Part shown: piece by piece, positions 57,285 to 57,975 of the stretch
Layout of the letters: the number at the start of each line of letters is the position of its first letter
How positions within the stretch are numbered: the stretch's first letter is position 1
NCBI GenBank assembly: GCA_964363305.1
Contig: CAYIHX010000023.1
Span: 1 to 57,975, forward strand
DNA length: 57,975 nt
Reading direction: 5' to 3'
From: CAYIHX01 sp964363305
Lineage (GTDB): Bacteria > Bdellovibrionota > UBA1018
Translations under genes and position numbers: made by a program
Notes under the pieces: generated by a model
Databases searched by the model: none
Told to the model about the DNA's origin: nothing
What the model saw: only the letters and a program-made list of their open reading frames with translations

Positions 57285-57975
57285 GATGGCATTTGGGTTT
57301 TCTGTCCGGGATGCTCATGCTTCCGTTTTCGGTCGGGGCGATGGAGTTGCCGAGGCCCGTCGTGGAGAGACTTGCGAACGGCCTGGAGATCGTGTGGTTT
57401 CTCAGCGATCGGCTTCCCCTGTTTGATCTCGTCTATGTGGCTCGGCTCGGCTCTAAGTCTGATCCGCGGGGTAAGTCGGGCTCGACGGAGCTTTTGGGGG
57501 CGCTTCTCACGCGGGGCGCTGCTGGTAAAGACGCAATGACTATCGCTTATGCGCTGGAAAAACTGGGCTCAGGCCTCGACGTCCGGGTCAGTGAAGACAT
57601 GATGACCGTGAGCGTGCGGGGCTTATCGATGGATTTCGAGGGACTCTTTCAAACTTGGGCCGAGGTGATTCTCTCCGCCGACTTGAAAGCCGAGGAAGTG
57701 GTCCGAGAGCGGGCTAAGATGACGGATCGGTGGAATCACCTTCCGGACTACGCGGAGGCTCTTGCCGCGTTGACTTTGCTGCGAGTTCAGATGGGCGGGA
57801 CGGTCTATGGACGAGGCGGCTTGCTCTCGGCTTCAGAGCTAGTCAAAGTTGGACGGCGGGATGTGCTGGACGTCCAGGCACGATTTCGTGATCCCTCGCG
57901 CGGCACCATTCTGGTGGTCGGGCAAGTTGATCGCGCAAAAATTCGTAAGCAAATTGAAGCACGGTTCCAGACTCC
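57281..57975 (+). CDS. M16-family subunit lacking the zinc motif, 5' part (runs off window)
   Basis: The first 231 codons are present; the gene continues beyond the window. MRWHLGFLSGMLMLPFSVGA is a signal peptide. The fold is M16-like (VVERLANGLEIVWFLSDRLPLFDLVYVARLGSKSD, LTRGAAGKDAMTIAYALEKLGSGLDVRVSEDMMTVSV), but the position of HxxEH reads STELLGALLTRG, so it should be the non-catalytic partner of the upstream peptidase. It starts on the ATGA overlap. Confidence 0.85.
   Translation, partial: MRWHLGFLSGMLMLPFSVGAMELPRPVVERLANGLEIVWFLSDRLPLFDLVYVARLGSKSDPRGKSGSTELLGALLTRGAAGKDAMTIAYALEKLGSGLDVRVSEDMMTVSVRGLSMDFEGLFQTWAEVILSADLKAEEVVRERAKMTDRWNHLPDYAEALAALTLLRVQMGGTVYGRGGLLSASELVKVGRRDVLDVQARFRDPSRGTILVVGQVDRAKIRKQIEARFQT

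Overview
The window looks like chromosomal DNA from a Gram-negative, pilus-bearing bacterium of the old deltaproteobacterial grouping (Bdellovibrionota- or Myxococcota-like). That is an inference from gene order. The type IV pilus locus runs pilB-pilT-pilC-sigma54 activator-pilA-pilG?-pilH-pilI-pilD-pilM-pilN-pilO-pilP-pilQ, the order known from Myxococcus, including the PilGHI-type ABC transporter. An outer membrane is implied by a secretin, an Omp85 protein, TamB and a beta-barrel porin-like protein. Ten Ns inside glnN, a probable internal deletion in an epimerase gene and several small frame lesions suggest a draft or metagenome assembly, so each broken gene could be real decay or an assembly error.

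Layout. 1-3.1 kb: the tail of a BatD-like protein, then type III glutamine synthetase with an assembly gap. 3.3-6.7 kb (minus strand): a sensor kinase, an NtrC-type response regulator and a ParA-like ATPase that is translationally coupled to the regulator. 6.7-25.4 kb: ribF, then the pil locus. Around pilA the locus is interrupted by accessory genes: a DUF4143-type ATPase with an early amber codon, a collapsed Phd/VapC-type toxin-antitoxin remnant, and an apparently intact HigBA-type pair. 25.4-28.8 kb: efp, accB, accC and a TPR protein. 28.8-35.6 kb: tamB and a six-POTRA Omp85 protein. 35.6-36.7 kb: rplM-rpsI with a terminator. 36.7-39.5 kb: a lipoprotein, a DUF1704 (QEGLA) metalloprotease-like protein and a periplasmic parvulin. 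39.5-42.9 kb (minus): a second kinase/NtrC pair, this one with a CHASE2 sensor, paralogous to the first. 43.0-47.6 kb: AmtB, a methyltransferase and a PBP1b-like bifunctional penicillin-binding protein. 47.6-53.1 kb: an outer-membrane barrel protein, then a phosphorelay set (hybrid kinase, CheY-like receiver, HPt protein), facing a response regulator and a FliL-like protein. 53.1-58.0 kb: alanine dehydrogenase, a metallo-beta-lactamase-fold hydrolase, a broken epimerase, and an active/inactive pair of M16 peptidases that runs off the end.

Many genes overlap by TGATG or ATGA, so most blocks are tightly coupled operons. Three strongly connected functional groups stand out: the pilus machine and its regulators, nitrogen uptake and assimilation (GlnN, AmtB, alanine dehydrogenase), and outer-membrane and cell-wall assembly (Omp85, TamB, parvulin, PBP1b). 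A perfect palindrome, TGACA-N3-TGTCA, occurs three times, always between genes (before glnN, before the toxin-antitoxin remnant, before pilA); a version with a 5-nt spacer lies before pilB. This is the most interesting regulatory signal seen. No tRNA, rRNA or CRISPR array was seen, and no gene-free stretch exceeds about 300 bases.
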